The notes beneath the pieces were generated by a model that did no database searches, was not told the DNA's origin, and saw nothing but the letters and a program-made list of their open reading frames with translations. A stretch of 64,000 nt of DNA from Xanthostigma xanthostigma (taxonomy: Eukaryota > Arthropoda > Insecta > Raphidioptera > Raphidiidae). The stretch lies in assembly GCA_963575645.1 (NCBI GenBank), contig OY754464.1, positions 81,876,948-81,940,947 on the forward strand, read 5' to 3'. The first letter of the stretch is position 1, and every line of letters begins with the position of its first letter. Below, one piece after another: positions 45,260 through 58,449 of this stretch. Made by a program: the position numbers and the translations under genes.

Positions 45260-45626
45260 GTTATTTGATAACATTTACTTAGAATACAACAAATTCTAGA
45301 ATCGATGATGAAGTTAACCAGTTTTATCTTGGAAACAATAACTTAATATATTCAAAAATGCAACGTTTGCACGGTTTCATCTAATTCATAATATTTTCTG
45401 TCTGTCTGTGCGTGTCGGTGTGGGTCAAGACAATTTTTCAACCACTTTATTGATCCGTTTTTGTTGATTATTAATAAAGCTAGAATTTTTGAGATGTGAT
45501 TATGGATTATACTGTTAATAATTTTTACTTTAATAGAGCTACAGCTTTCAAAATTTAAAATTTACGTATTTTAAATATTGTTTTTCAACATCAAATTTAA
45601 ATTCTATAAAATTTTGTATTATCCCC

Positions 45627-46120
45627 TATAAAATAACTGCTTTTCGTGGGTGTAAGTATAGCGATTTAACACACGTTTGTAAAGTAAAACAACCTAACTA
45701 CCCTTAGAAATACAGTAGAACGCCGATTAACCGAATCGCCAATTATCCGAATCGGTCCCAAGGGTAATATAAAAAATTAAAACCAAGTAATTTTTCAATA
45801 AAAACAAGTTTTGTGGGGACGCAAGAATACAAAAATGCGAGTGACAATTGCCGTGTAGACGCTACAATGGTATCAGCACACGTCGAAGTTGGAACTCGCT
45901 GGAGTCCAGATATATTTCAACATGTCCGATTATCCGAATCGACCCCGGTCCCAATTAATTCGGATAATCGACATTCTACTGTATACCTATGAAAAATAAT
46001 TATAGGCGCGAATAGTAATATTCATATAAGCAACCTAATAAACATTTGTTACACAATGTTTTAAATGTTTTAAATATATGGAAAATGAAGTGAAAATCAA
46101 CTATCTTATATGGGTAGGTA
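45627..46120. mobile_element. Inverted-repeat element interrupted by a Tigger-like MITE
   Basis: The ends cctataaaataactgcttttc and aatcaactatcttatatgg, with inner sequence, match the uninterrupted copy at 58218-58449. The 269-bp Tigger-like element lies inside. Confidence 0.55.
45713..45981. mobile_element. Tigger/pogo-type MITE, 269 bp
   Basis: Ends cagtagaacgccgattaacc / ggataatcgacattctactg with TA at 45711-45712 and 45982-45983; subterminal ccgaatcg repeats. It interrupts an older inverted-repeat element (45627-46120). Confidence 0.78.
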
Positions 46121-46523
46121 CAAGCAATATAGTAAATACCTCCCACCTCGTACATTCATTACATCCTCAATAAATAAATTATTGATTCTTTTCCGTATTT
46201 TTCATAAAAGGCGATATTTTAGAATTTCTACAAGATTCCAGCTACATCACTGCTGTTTATCTAAGAATCGATTTAACTGATGTAAAGCCCAGTTCACATA
46301 TACAAAACATTGTTTGAATGCAACATTTGCCTAATTTTGTTGCACAGTAAGAAGTAACAGGCAATGTTTTCTAGTGTTGTGTAACGCTAAAATGACAGCT
46401 TATTTCTTCGGGTAAAGTTTTTTTATCTATTTTTGTTTAACAATAATTTCGTTAGTAAGTTGTATTGCATCTACACATTGTATTTTAAGAGGTTCATAAT
46501 CTCCATTCAATTTGTAAATAATT

Positions 46524-47092
46524 ATTGGCGTAACTAGTAGTCTAAGTCATTCATGGCGTGTCAGCGCGATGTTTTCAGCACTCGTCTCCGGTGCGCAGTA
46601 TGCACTCGCTTCGCTCGTGCCTGCGCACCTACGACTCGTGCTGAAAACATCGCGCTGACAGGTCATGACTTAGCCTACAAGTTGCGCCCATAATTTTATT
46701 CAACAATTGCTCGTTATTCATGTTTTAATTGTAATGAGATGTTGTAAATATCTATTTATTTCTTTATAAAAAAAAACTGTCAATACTAACAGCACCAAAC
46801 AACACGATTCAATGTTTTGGTTTGAGGTTAGCCGGTTATGAATAAACTCCATGTCGAAAACATTCGGCCTCTCAATTTTAGTCTCAATCGGTAACAACGG
46901 AGTTGTTGTTACCGACTATTTCGTTACGACTCAGAAAATAGTTACGTTTATTTTCATTACTCCACAATGGCCGAGCTAGTAGGAATCTTCATTGAGTTAT
47001 GACAAGTAATTGTCACCAGTCGGTAAATGGCTATTTAGGGTTCGGTTTTTAGGCATGATAAAACATGAATAACGCGCATGAGTTGAATAAAT
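46524..47092. mobile_element. Inverted-repeat element, copy 2, with GC-rich hairpin
   Basis: Same as 4313-4793 but with a full palindrome at 46528-46692, whose stem gcgcgatgttttcagcac / gtgctgaaaacatcgcgc encloses a second GC-rich stem (gtgcgcagtatgcac region). The two copies differ at only a few positions elsewhere, so they moved recently relative to other repeats here. Confidence 0.75.
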
Positions 47093-47099
47093 ATTTTTA

Positions 47100-49320
47100 A
47101 ATTATGTATATTTTGAAACATTTAACACTGAATAGTCACAAGAGCTACATTTTTCGAGAAATGCTGCTGTTTTTTGACAAATCTACTTTATAACACACAT
47201 CGAATGATGATTAAATGTATATGTGATCTTGGCAAAGTTCGTATTAATTGCAGAAATGAGTCCACTGTTGGTTTTCTAGCGAAACACAGCTTTTAGAATA
47301 TTATAATAGATCTTATATATTACGTATAAACATATTGTATTATAATTACCGTTATTATTATAAACAAAAACGACTGAAAACACCAAATTGTTTGATTGCT
47401 TGTCACCTGAATGTGCTAACATGGACTTTACTGTATAGATTAGTTTATAGGTAATGTAGTTGATGTAATTTTAATCAATACCCAAAAAAAAGAGAAAAAA
47501 CTATTTAAAGCACAATACTGTACATAATAATAAATATTAGAGTACCTATATGATTGCGTCAACTTGATTGTTGATTACTGCAAAATGATGCATAGGAAAA
47601 AGAGTTCCTTGATGTTTCAATGTGACATTCCACTTGTTTAAAAAAGACAACCAAATAATCCACCTGAATGAAATGTATGAAGATGGTTTCGATTCATTTT
47701 TTGAGGTAACCTATTTTTTAAACGAATTAGTGAAGAGACTTTCTTGAGGAAAACTTTACTATTAAAGCCGCAGCCGATGTTGAATTAATTATTGAATGAT
47801 GAGTAATATTTATTTAGAGTAAATATTAATAAAAGAATTGAATGTCTCTATTAGGTTTACATAAATTAATCTTTATTAATTGTGGAATAGTTAATTTTTA
47901 CTAATCATTCATTGTTTTCTAATAATGTCCAAGGAAGATTTTTAAATAAAATCCAACCATCGGTTTCGGCTAATGCCGAATATAATCTTTTTCCTCAGAA
48001 GTTATATCACTTGAAGTTTGATTTTTTAATTAAAAAATTATCTACAATAGTCTGGACAACTGCACATCTCTCTTAAAAAATAATAGTATTTGCTACAATA
48101 TGGAGTGATTGACGAGGATACGACAGGTTAGGGGTGCAGCAACCATAGATGGAGAACAGAAAAATATAAAATTTGGTAGAAAAAAAAAATTGTTTGACGT
48201 CTTTAAATAATAGCTTACTTGGAAGAAAAAATTCGGTTAAATTTTGCAGTCCCTTGGAATCAACTCAATTAGCGCTCATCTAAAGTTTAACTTTACAAAG
48301 AAGGGGTCAAAAGTATCCGTAACGAATGCAAGAGAAAGGTTTTGACTCAGAGTATATTCATTGAAATATCTTGGTTACCCCCAGAATGTATCGTTTATTT
48401 GTTTTTAATTTATGTTCATACTTTTGAAATTGTTAATTGAAAGCATTGTTTTGTAGTGAAAGAAAAAACGGAGTAATTTGTGCAGTTGAAGGCAGAAAAA
48501 AAGTACAGTACATAACGCCGGAAATGTGATCATTTACAATTTTTTTTGTTTCTTCTATACACAAAGTTCAAATGTAAAATAGCTGATATAAAGTCTACTT
48601 CAAAAAAAAATTGTAACTGAAAAATATAAATAAAAACAAATTGATTGCATTGTCACTGTAACCAAAGTGTTTCTATAAATGTTGATAGGCACTGTTTTAA
48701 GTCACCTCCTTTATAGACAGTTGAAAAATGTCGCACAATAATTTTACATTTATAATTTAATCTTTGTTCCGCAATAAAATATTGTGTTAGCATTAAATAT
48801 ATCAATTATTATAATTCTAAGCATTATAGATAAAAAATTATCTCTCTAAAATATAAAAATTTCGATTTCATTTTGATCAAATTGTTCCCTGATTGGATAG
48901 TTTTTTTAAAAGAAGATATTTTTATGTGTTACTTAATATCTTCAGCATTTGTTGATAGATTTTGATGACTCTTTTTTTTATTTGGTAGGATATACCTCCA
49001 AAGTAGTCTCATATAAATTTTCCTTAAATCGGTTCAGCAGTTTCTTTTTCGAATTTAATAATAAACTAAGGAGGTATGTACGTATTTCAAAGCCACTAAA
49101 AAGTTAGAAAACTAAAAAAAAAAATTGTTTCTCCTTAAAACAAAGCGGCTTAAAACTGTATTATTTTTTACTTTTTAGTCACTTTTTTTTAAGGAAGTTC
49201 AATTTTTTAAAAGGTTTTTTTATTACTTAAGGTGCTTAAATTTTTTATGATATTAAAATTGAAAATAGAAGTTTTTGTTCAGTTCCCATTTTTCAGTGAA
49301 GTTTCAATAACCTGCTTGAA
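47100..49320. other. Unassigned intergenic sequence
   Basis: Very AT-rich, with no recognisable gene, RNA or repeat partner except weak non-LTR-like phrases (ccttaaatcggttcagcag near 49023). Confidence 0.45.
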
Positions 49321-49324
49321 AAAA

Positions 49325-49545
49325 AAAATTGGTTGTCTGTAAAGTCGGTTTACGGACGATAGTTTTACGTGATAACGTATTCCGCTCGAATAATACATAA
49401 CCTAAATTTTAGTAGCTGTCAAACTTGGGCCGATCGTGCGCGGAACGTGACACATTTCGGAACGTGACACTTTTTCGTGCATGCAGCCGGTGTTTCAACA
49501 ATTTATTTCATCAATTTATAAAACGTTATCACGTCAAAAACAGTG
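49325..49545 (+). repeat. Dispersed repeat V, longest copy
   Basis: From ggttgtctgtaaagtcggtt to acgttatcacgtcaaaaa, with an extra segment (taacctaaattttagtagct) in the middle. It includes the duplicated ggaacgtgacac motif. Confidence 0.7.
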
Positions 49546-50448
49546 GTACCAAAGATAGTAGCACATAATTAATAAAAGAAAAATAGTTTGCGATTAAAAT
49601 GTGCATTCGATTATAATAATTAAATATTTATTGTGGGCAAACAATAATAATTTATTTAAAAAAGATGTAAATTTTAAACATTCCGAACCTCCTGAATTAT
49701 AGACCTACGTTTTTGAATAGTGTAAATTTCGCTGATCAGACAAGTCTCATTGGTTGCTAATCCTCTTAAATTAAAGCATCTTTTTTCATTAAATTATTTG
49801 AAATAGCAGTTCAAAAATGTAATTTTTGAAACATTGTTTTTAGATATCTACTTGATTTTAATTTTGTACCTTTAAACATTTTCAAAAATCATTTGGAGTT
49901 ATGCTTTTTATATTTTTATATTTTAGTAAATTGAACACCGACGAATATTATTTATTTGTTTTATAATTTCATGCTTAGAAAATGTTTATATTATCTATCC
50001 TCAGCCTGTCTGTCTGAATGGGATAAACTCAAAAACTACATAACGCATTTTCATATGGTTTTCACTAATTGAAAGAGCGATAAACGAGAAAGGTTTCTGT
50101 ATGTAATTTGTAATATAGTTTCCAATCGAATTTTTAATTTCAACTTTTTTATTTATATAGATTTTATTTAATTCCCTTAACGAAGTATTTCAGATTCAAG
50201 TCTACATAAAAAGTTCTAAGGAAAACATCATCCTATTTGAATTATTTATTTGTTACACTGCGTTCTTTTTTATGCAGGACAAAATTTTCGCTTTTATTTG
50301 TAGATTTTAAACTTTTAATTGCGTTGTTGAGTAGAAAAGATTTTGCATATTTTATGTAGTCTCCAGGGACGGCGTAAGTTGCAAGCAAAACAAATGGCTT
50401 GTTAGAAACGGGATACAATGTTAATAAAAGTAAAATAAAACCAAATAT

Positions 50449-50878
50449 ATAGAGTGACCGGTAATTGTTCGTATTCTTTTCGGAGGAAGAAACTATAATT
50501 AATTTGGATGATTTAACCTCTATCACTTTTGGGTCGGAAATGCGTAATTTTTTTTATGATAATGGCACAATTTTTAAGTTATTTTTTTATTTATTGTATG
50601 TTTTAACACAGTATAATATTTAAAAGTAAAATTCGTGATTTTTAGCTTTAGGAAGGTTGGCCAATTAGTAAGCTATCAGATCATCGAAAAATTCAGGCCA
50701 AAAAGTAAGAATATTTTTTTTTAATTTTCAACTCCCAAAATTCGGATTTCTGTTAAAGAAAACCGAAGTAGATTTTCTCGAAAATGACGCATTTCCGACC
50801 CCTAAGTGATGGAGGCTAAATCATTCCAAATCAGTTTCTTCTCCGAGAGGAATACGAGCAATTACCAGTCACTCTGTA
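50449..50878. mobile_element. MITE with agagtgaccggtaattg ends, TA target
   Basis: Left agagtgaccggtaattgttc and right gagcaattaccagtcactct are inverted. Inner blocks (cggaggaagaaact / agtttcttctccg, gggtcggaaatgcg / cgcatttccgaccc) extend the arms. The minus-strand ORF 50242-50526 overlaps it and has no domain. Confidence 0.75.
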
Positions 50879-51344
50879 TACTTTTTTGTATTTATGCGTT
50901 GACAGCGAGTTAAGATATATATTTTGATTAAATAATATAAAAATTATCTGTTCTTTTACTGTGCCTACACCAATCTTTGTGTAAAATTTGTCTGATTAGT
51001 GAAATATTTGTGGAATGTTTTTGTGTATAGATATTATTTTTATATTTTAAATTTCGTTTGTATTTGACCAATTAAAATTCATTATTACTTGGTGATGTTT
51101 ACAAGAAATGAAAATATATCATCCATTGTTACTTTTTATTTAAAAACTCACTCTTAAACAATTGCTTTTACTTATTTATTACAATATTATTGATGAATAG
51201 TAAATTTTCCATTAAATATAATTTCAATTTTCCCGGTTTACTTTCCTAGCAAGCCTAAAAAGTTTCACTTCAAAAACCAAACTAACAAAATTAACACGAA
51301 ATATCAAAAAAAAATGTCATTGCGAAAAAAAAACAGTATACTAG

Positions 51345-51845
51345 CGCTGGCGGGAGTCGAACCAGTCACCAAAGCGCGGGTCACACTAGGCTGGTTGTCA
51401 GCCGCGAGTTGTGGAAGCCGCTACTGTCAGCCATCAATCAGCTTGATCTGAGCATAAAATTCGCCGCTGGCGTCGCGAGCCGGCGAGTATTTATCAGCGG
51501 CTGATGAAATTGGACGTGTTCTATTTTGGTAGCGAGGCAGCGGCGACTAGCAGGTCACGTGACTCACTCGCACCCGCTACCATCAGCGAGCAGCGCAGTC
51601 TGACCGAAGCAATGCATCATAGGCGGGTAAACCATCACGTACCACGTGGTTTATGTTCGATGATGTAGTGACCGGATTGGCAGCCACTACTCGCGGTAGA
51701 CTAGCGAGTAGCAGCCGTAGTGTGACCGGGCTGCCCGCCGCTGCTTGCTGGTGCTACTGTCCGCCGCTGATCAGCCTAGTGTGACCCGCGCTTTAAGGTG
51801 GATGCATTAAGTCGCTCGGCCACATAATGCGCTTCGTTGCGGGAT
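51345..51845 (-). pseudogene. tRNA-Ser/Leu-like sequence split by a GC-rich inverted-repeat element
   Basis: On the minus strand, 51845-51796 gives gtggccgagcgacttaatgc (type II A box) then atccacctt, and 51374-51345 gives ggtgactggttcgactcccg then ccagcgc (B box). Joined, the halves resemble a tRNA with a long variable arm. Between them is a roughly 420-bp element with terminal inverted repeats aaagcgcgggtcacactagg / cctagtgtgacccgcgcttt. The tRNA-like gene would be dead as interrupted. Confidence 0.5.
51375..51795. mobile_element. GC-rich MITE with 23-bp terminal inverted repeats
   Basis: Ends aaagcgcgggtcacactagg and cctagtgtgacccgcgcttt are inverted. The interior is rich in agccgc, gcagcgg and related trimers, and is clearly more GC-rich than the flanks. 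No ORF or transposase. The target duplication is unclear because the ends are themselves near-palindromic with the flank. Confidence 0.7.
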
Positions 51846-51849
51846 GTTA

Positions 51850-53270
51850 TTCTGAGTTATATATATTAATAAACAAGTGATTCAGTCTGCGTCCATGACG
51901 GTCATCAAGAAACAAATAAAATGATACTTATACTAACCTACATATTTTTATTATATTTCTTTTGGTAAACGGAGGATTTAGCTTTATGTAATGTAATAAA
52001 GTGAATAAAAAACCCGGTGTAGATTATAAATTCGTCACAAAAAGTGTCACGCATATCATAAATATGGAAATACGGAAGTGTGAAGAGGTCAAACAGCAAA
52101 ATGTGGAATAATTATCATCAATTTATTATAAATATAATCAAAGATGGCGGAACTGTGCATATCAGAAACGTGTTAGATGGTAAAAAGGTCCTTGTTATAA
52201 ATAGATTTAAAAATAATAAAAATGAAAGTTATTAAATATTATAGTCTCTGAAGAAGAAAAAAAATGACGGTTCGTTTTGAATATTACCTGTGATTTTTTA
52301 CAAAAAAATAAAAACAATTTAAAATACTTATTATACTAATTAAAATAATATTGTATGTAAGACATGAAAATAATAATTGGTTTATTATTTTGGTTGACAA
52401 AAATACGCATAGAAATAAATAATAATTAAGTTAATTAATTAAGAGTTGAATGTTTTTGTATAGTTATTTATTGTATATTCAACGATTGGAATAAAATAGA
52501 AGTTGATGCATTTATCGAATATTTCTTTGTGACTAGATTGGAATTGAATCATAACGCTTTTCTAATTTGTAAAATATATTTTTTCTAGATTATTTTTTGG
52601 TGTAGAAATTAATCAGAATTGTGTTCAAGTGAATACATTTTTGCAAATAAGTTAATGTTAGACCATAAAATGGAGAACGACAGTGAACCTATTGTTGATT
52701 TGAATTTTAAAAATGCGAAATAAATTTTAACAATAATTATTAATAATGCGTTGTCATTATAATTATAATATTTGAAAAATCGACCAATTATGTAACGTAT
52801 TAAATTTCAGTAATAATAAGTGATTTGATAACCGATTTTTTCATGAAGAAATTTCTTTAATTACATTTTAATAATAGTAGTTACAAAAATAGGACTCTTT
52901 ACATAATACGTTTAAACAATAAGCTAAATTATTTATATAATAATAAAATAATATGCTTTATTGTGAACATCACTGAGCTGTAGTTTGTAATATATAGTTT
53001 TATTAATCATCTTACTCTATTGAACTATACTATAACTCTATTGATCATTATATTGTAGATATACACTTCTTATAAAGATATTTAAAAACTTATGTAGATG
53101 ACTTTTCGAAATTTATAAATAAATTATGGCGTAAAAATGGGTATATAGTCTATTGTTGCGATTTGATGAAAATTTCACATTCAATTAATATAAAACATAC
53201 TGTACTCAGATAGATATATATACGCTAAATAGAAGGCTATAGTTAATTTTACAGTAAAATCTCTCTCATT
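51850..53270. other. Unassigned intergenic sequence
   Basis: AT-rich and unique by eye; short tracts such as aataataaaataat only. No gene. Confidence 0.45.
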
Positions 53271-53278
53271 CTGAATTA

Positions 53279-53527
53279 CAGTTGACTCGCGGTAATCCGA
53301 CAAACGTTTTTTAAGGCGGTGTCGGATAATCGAATTTGTCGGACTGTAAAGTACTTTAAAGCCACTTTCAAAAAGTAGTACCTTGTAATCCGACAAATTA
53401 TAATATTGTTAATCACGCATTGACGAAGATTTGCCGCAATAAACGTGCTTTGTATGTACTGTTGAAGTCATGTTGGATTATAAGGGATGCCGGATTAAAC
53501 AGGGGTCGGATTACCGCGGGTCAACTG
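53279..53527. mobile_element. Tigger/pogo-type MITE, 249 bp
   Basis: The ends cagttgactcgcggtaatcc / ggattaccgcgggtcaactg flanked by TA resemble termini of Tigger-like elements. Inner taatccgac motifs recur on both strands. No ORF. Confidence 0.8.
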
Positions 53528-53962
53528 TATATATGTGTGTAACCTGTTAAACTACGTTAATTTCTATTAAGTATATTTGTTTATGAACGATCAAATCTAT
53601 ATTTTTTCGATTTTATAAAATGATCCGGTTCTCAAAAGACAATTTTTCTTTGAAGCATTTTTGATTGCTATAGAAAATGTCTGTATTTTTTAAAATTTCC
53701 AAAATATTTTTTATTCAAATCTTCACGAAGTTTGTTGTTGAATTATAATAAAATATTTTAAATAATTGGAGTGACGAATCCGTTAAGAAAGAATTGGTGG
53801 CCTAGTTGTTAATGTTTGCAACTTTCGTGTAAGCCTGTACAGCTACTATGCTCTTTTTTAGGAAATGTTAAATGACTTTTATAGCGATTTTTAATAACAT
53901 AATCATCCGTTTTTTGGGTAAAATGACTAAATTATTAATTTCTAATTGCAAAGCATTAAATG

Positions 53963-54564
53963 AAAAGCCGCTGCACGCGAGGTTGGTTTTGTTGTTGGAT
54001 TCGCTGCTGGGATATCCAAAACACTGTACGTCACAGTACGCTTAGAACCTAGCAGCGAATTCAGCAGCAAAACCAGCCTCGTGTACCGATAATAATAATA
54101 ATTTGAATTAATCGTTTTTAACACGAAAATGTGCTGCACGCACGAGGCTAGGAACGCTGCTTGGAGTTCTGCTGACCGGTAAGCTGGGTACGAAGCTTGA
54201 AATGACGTCACTGCGGGCTCGCCTGCTTGCTCACAAGATGGGTTTTAAAATTAGAACAGGGGCTATTTTCCTTGTTAGGTATGAGCAAGAACCAAGCAGG
54301 AAGCAGTATCTTGTCACGTGGGCGACTTGAACAAACGCCCACAAACCAGCATTGTGTCATTTTGCTCAGAGTCAGACAACAGACACGTTTTGCTCTGTGT
54401 TTATATTTGAACTGTCACTGCGCGCGCACCAGATTTGTTCATAAAACAAGCTTGAAAAGACATATCTCGTGTGAAGCGAGCGCATAACAGCAATCAAGAA
54501 AACCAGCGCTAGAAAACTAGTAGGCAAATCTAGCAGCGTTTCTAGCCTTTTGTGCAGCGCTTTT
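53963..54564. mobile_element. 602-bp element with gccgctgcac ends
   Basis: Left aaaagccgctgcacgcgagg and right gtgcagcgctttt are inverted. A second inverted pair (ttcgctgctgggat region and agcagcgaattcagcagc) lies in the left 130 bp. A fragment of the same family is at 61166-61290 (tgacgtcactgcgggctcgc shared). Confidence 0.6.
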
Positions 54565-55104
54565 AATTTATTTAAATTGTACGATCAATTTGTGTATAGA
54601 AAACCGTTGAATAGAAAAACAGGAACAAAACATACGGGTCATAATGAGTACAAGCGAGACGTACTTATTGTAAATTTAATGGTTTTCTTTGAATATATCT
54701 TGAATGGGAGAGATATTAAAATGTATTTTAACTTAGTTCTCAATTATTAATTCTCATGTTGTTTTCTTCTACTCATCTTTACATATTTTTACATTAATTG
54801 TCAAAAAAAAAATTTTAAATTTGTAAATTAAATTTTCTAAATTTTTACTAAATGCATAATATTATTGACTTTATAAACAATGACATCAACATTATTTATG
54901 ATCTACAAAATTGAAAGTTGATGGGCATTTGTCTTTTCATTTTTTTTATTTATAAGTACTGTGTTCAAAATTATAATAAATAAAAGTTGTTTTTATTATT
55001 TAAAATAAAATTAAATAAGTTAAATATAAAACACCGCTCTTGACAGAAACAAAAAAATATGAAGTGCATCAAATAGCTATTATAAAGTAACAAAGTATAA
55101 TATA

Positions 55105-55856
55105 CAGTGTGTCCCCGGATTGAGTTCACAATAAGTGAGATTGACCAAAAATTTTCGAATTGGAATTTCATATTTTGGGATTCCGCCCTGCTTGGTCTGA
55201 AACTTATTTTTAGTTTACTTTCGATTTTTTTTAAATCAAGTAGGCCTTTACAGTTGAGCAAAACCTCTTTTCGTTTCAGGTAAAGTACCTTTTCCGTTCA
55301 TAGTACGCAAAAGTGTCACTAAGAAAAGTTGTTCACAATGAAAAATTATGGTGTTATGCAAATTTTCAGAATGATCGGCCTACTTTGATAATAAAAGTAG
55401 AAAATAGGAGAAAAATATTTATTATTAACGATTACATTCTTAGACGATAAAACAGGGTGATTAGAAATGTTCAAATTAAAATGCAATTTCTTACAGTTTA
55501 TCAAAAAATAAATTAAACTCCAATTACTCTACTTGGCTTCCTTCACGCGATTGTTTTTCAAACAAAACAAAACAAATGCGGATTTAATCAAAGTAGGCCC
55601 ATCGTTCTTAAAATTTGCATAACGCCATAATTTTTTTTCTTGGTGACACTTTTTCGTACTATGAACGGAAAAGGTACTTTACCTGAAACGAAAAAAGGTT
55701 TTGCTCAACTGTAAAGGCCTACTTGATTTAAAAAAATCGAAAGTAAACTAAAAATAAGTTTCAGACCAAGCAGGGCGAAATCCCAAAATATGAAATTCCA
55801 ATTCGAAAATTTTTGGTCAATCTCACCTATTGTGAACTCAATCCGGGGACACACTG
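55105..55856. mobile_element. Long-TIR foldback element, 752 bp, TA target
   Basis: Ends cagtgtgtccccggattgag / ctcaatccggggacacactg, flanked by TA. The arms (about 290 bp; 55105-55395 and 55570-55856) are nearly identical and contain atgaacggaaaaggtacttt and its inverse. No transposase. Confidence 0.85.
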
Positions 55857-55869
55857 TATAAATGATATA

Positions 55870-58210
55870 AATATAAAAATAAAACTTTAAACTTCAAAGA
55901 AGTATTCCAAAGTTGAATAATATTGTGGTTTTGCAATGCTAGGGTGAAATATAAGTTAATATTTTGCGTTTAGTATAGTACTACGCAAGACATTTATGAA
56001 ATTAGTAAAAATTTTCATATAAAAGCAGAGCTTTGGAATTTATAATATTGACAGTCATTGTTTATGAATTTTTATGCAATTTTTAAGAAATAGCGTTCGT
56101 TATCAAAATATATTTAAAAAAAAAGCTAAATCGAGTAGAGGAATCTCGTCCAAAACAGCAACGATTTATATTTAAAAAATGTATATTCTTAAAACTTTTT
56201 TATTTATTTAAAGTTGTTGGTTTGTTCACTTTACCTATGGCAGTTTTATATCACAAATTTTATACCCTTTAATCGCGGCTAAAGGAGTTTTGTAGCCAAA
56301 GAATGGAAACCAGTTTGGCCTAAATGTAATATCAACCATCCTTTAACCATGACGTTGAGATAATTTTACTTTATATTAAGTTTATTAATTTATTCAATGT
56401 TATTTCACTTCATTTCATGAATCACCATTTCATGTTCTTTCAAATTTGTATTTTTCTTAATTAATTTGACGACGACACGAGCTTGATCGTTGTTAGGGTC
56501 GTAAGAAAACAATATTGAAATTTGAAAGACGTGCTGTTCAATGTTTATTTTCTGTTTATTCAAGTTATGAATCATCAATAATAGATATCAACATTCTTTA
56601 CAAGAAATTCAATTAAAATCCGAAAAAAATGGTGATAAAGTAGAAATAAATTTTTAATATAGCTGTATACTGTCGTCATTTTTTATGTAACTGAAGATTG
56701 TTTTACGAAAAAATCTTATGCTCGATCAGAATGAATGATTACTTCATTACCTGGTTTTTAATTTCTTTGGACAATTTAAAACGGTCTTGAATATAACCTC
56801 AAAATCTTATGAGGCAATCTAAACATCCGTTTCGTTAAAAAATGAGAAAAAAAAGACGAGAGGGGTCGCAGGACACCCGATTGAAACGAATTTATTTTCG
56901 CTATACATTACGTATCAAATAACAGACACAATGAAAATAGTAAAGAGAGGTTATGCAGTAATATACGTTTATAAACACACATCGTATAACCTATAAAACT
57001 GCAGTATATTAGATGCACGACTGTAAAAAGTGTCGTGCCGGTCGAAATCTTACACTTTTTTTCACCTAGCCCCCATTCTTCATTTCTATGACATTCCATA
57101 AGAAAATTCGTTTCAAAAATTAAAAGAGTGTTCACAATTTTGAGTAGGTATATTTTTGGAAAATAGATTATTATTAAATAAAAATGTCGACCAATTTTAT
57201 TTACTTGAAGAGTTCTATTCAGACGTTAATCAAAGATTTAGATTATTATTAATTTATGATCTTATAATTATATGTATTTTTGTTCTCAAATTGTTTGCCA
57301 AAAGAAATTTAAAATTCTGAAATTGATTTGTGTCAATTAATATTGCATATAATTTAATTCATAAAAAATGTCTTACCAGAGTTGTAAATTCGTCTTGACT
57401 CTTGGAATACCAACAAAATAATAATGTTTTAATATATACCATCTTTTTCCAAGAGAAATGTTTGTTTAGAAAACTCACATTCTAATCGAACGTTTCTCAA
57501 GAAAAAGTATCTGCATTTAATTTTCAATTTTCTTATCTGAAAGTTGTTTTTATGACATTATTCGGAATTAGGAATAATATGTACAAAGTTTATTTAAAAA
57601 ATAATAAATTGTTGACACTTCAAACTCTCTTTAGGCATCCCACGTTTCAAAATTTGTATATTATTTGATGTAGATACGTGTCTGCTATTTTGGTTGAAGG
57701 TTTTATTGTTAACTTTAGAATTATTTTCGTTGTATAGAATCTTAAAGAAAGTATAATAATAAGATATAGATTAAAATTAAATCGTAAATTAAGTTAGTAT
57801 GGACAGACTATAGTTTATATAGAGTGAGAGTGAAAATGTCACGTGACGTGAATCATAATGAAGTAATCGATGTTCTTTGATCGCACCATACAAATGCCTT
57901 TAGTATCGCGTGAATGGATGTATTAAATAAAAATAATAATTGCAGCGTCTTATGGTATATGACAGTAATTTATCGTAGAATACGCGTATAAAAACATTTA
58001 CTTTAACTTAATTTTTGTGTATTATATGTAGATAAAATTATTTTTAATAATATTAAAAAAAAAATGAAAAAAATGCAGTTTCAAATAAATCACCATTATT
58101 ATAACTAAAAATATCTTCGCAAAGATGCTTTCTTTTAAATTGATATATTAATAAAATACATGCAAATTTTCACATAAAATTGGTTACAATTTATAAAGAA
58201 AGAATGCGTT
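55870..58210. other. Unassigned intergenic sequence
   Basis: Unique AT-rich sequence. The minus-strand frame 56908-57135 has no recognisable domain. Nothing else seen. Confidence 0.45.
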
Positions 58211-58217
58211 TTTTGTA

Positions 58218-58449
58218 CACCCACTATAAAATAGTTGTTTTTCGTGCGTGTATAGCGTCCATTTAACACTAGTGTGTTAAGTAAACCGAACAAATTCAAC
58301 AGTAATTTTCATAAACCACGTTAGAAGTATATGAAAAACAAGAGTGGGCGTGAATACTTAACAGAAGTGATTTTTTTCACACAATTGAACTTTAAAAAAA
58401 ATGTTAAAAATATACTGAATATGAAGTGGAAACCAACTATTTTATAGTC
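58218..58449. mobile_element. MITE with actataaaatagttg ends
   Basis: Left actataaaatagttgttttt and right ccaactattttatagt are inverted, about 232 bp. Inner tagcgtccatttaacac resembles 45627-46120. No ORF. Confidence 0.6.

Noticed and set aside
50242-50526. 94-codon minus-strand ORF with a hydrophobic segment
   Set aside because: Overlaps the arm of a TA-flanked MITE and has AT-rich, biased composition; no family recognised.
51345-51374. Functional tRNA gene at the ggttcgactcc motif
   Set aside because: Only half of a tRNA is contiguous; the other half is 420 bp away across an inserted element.
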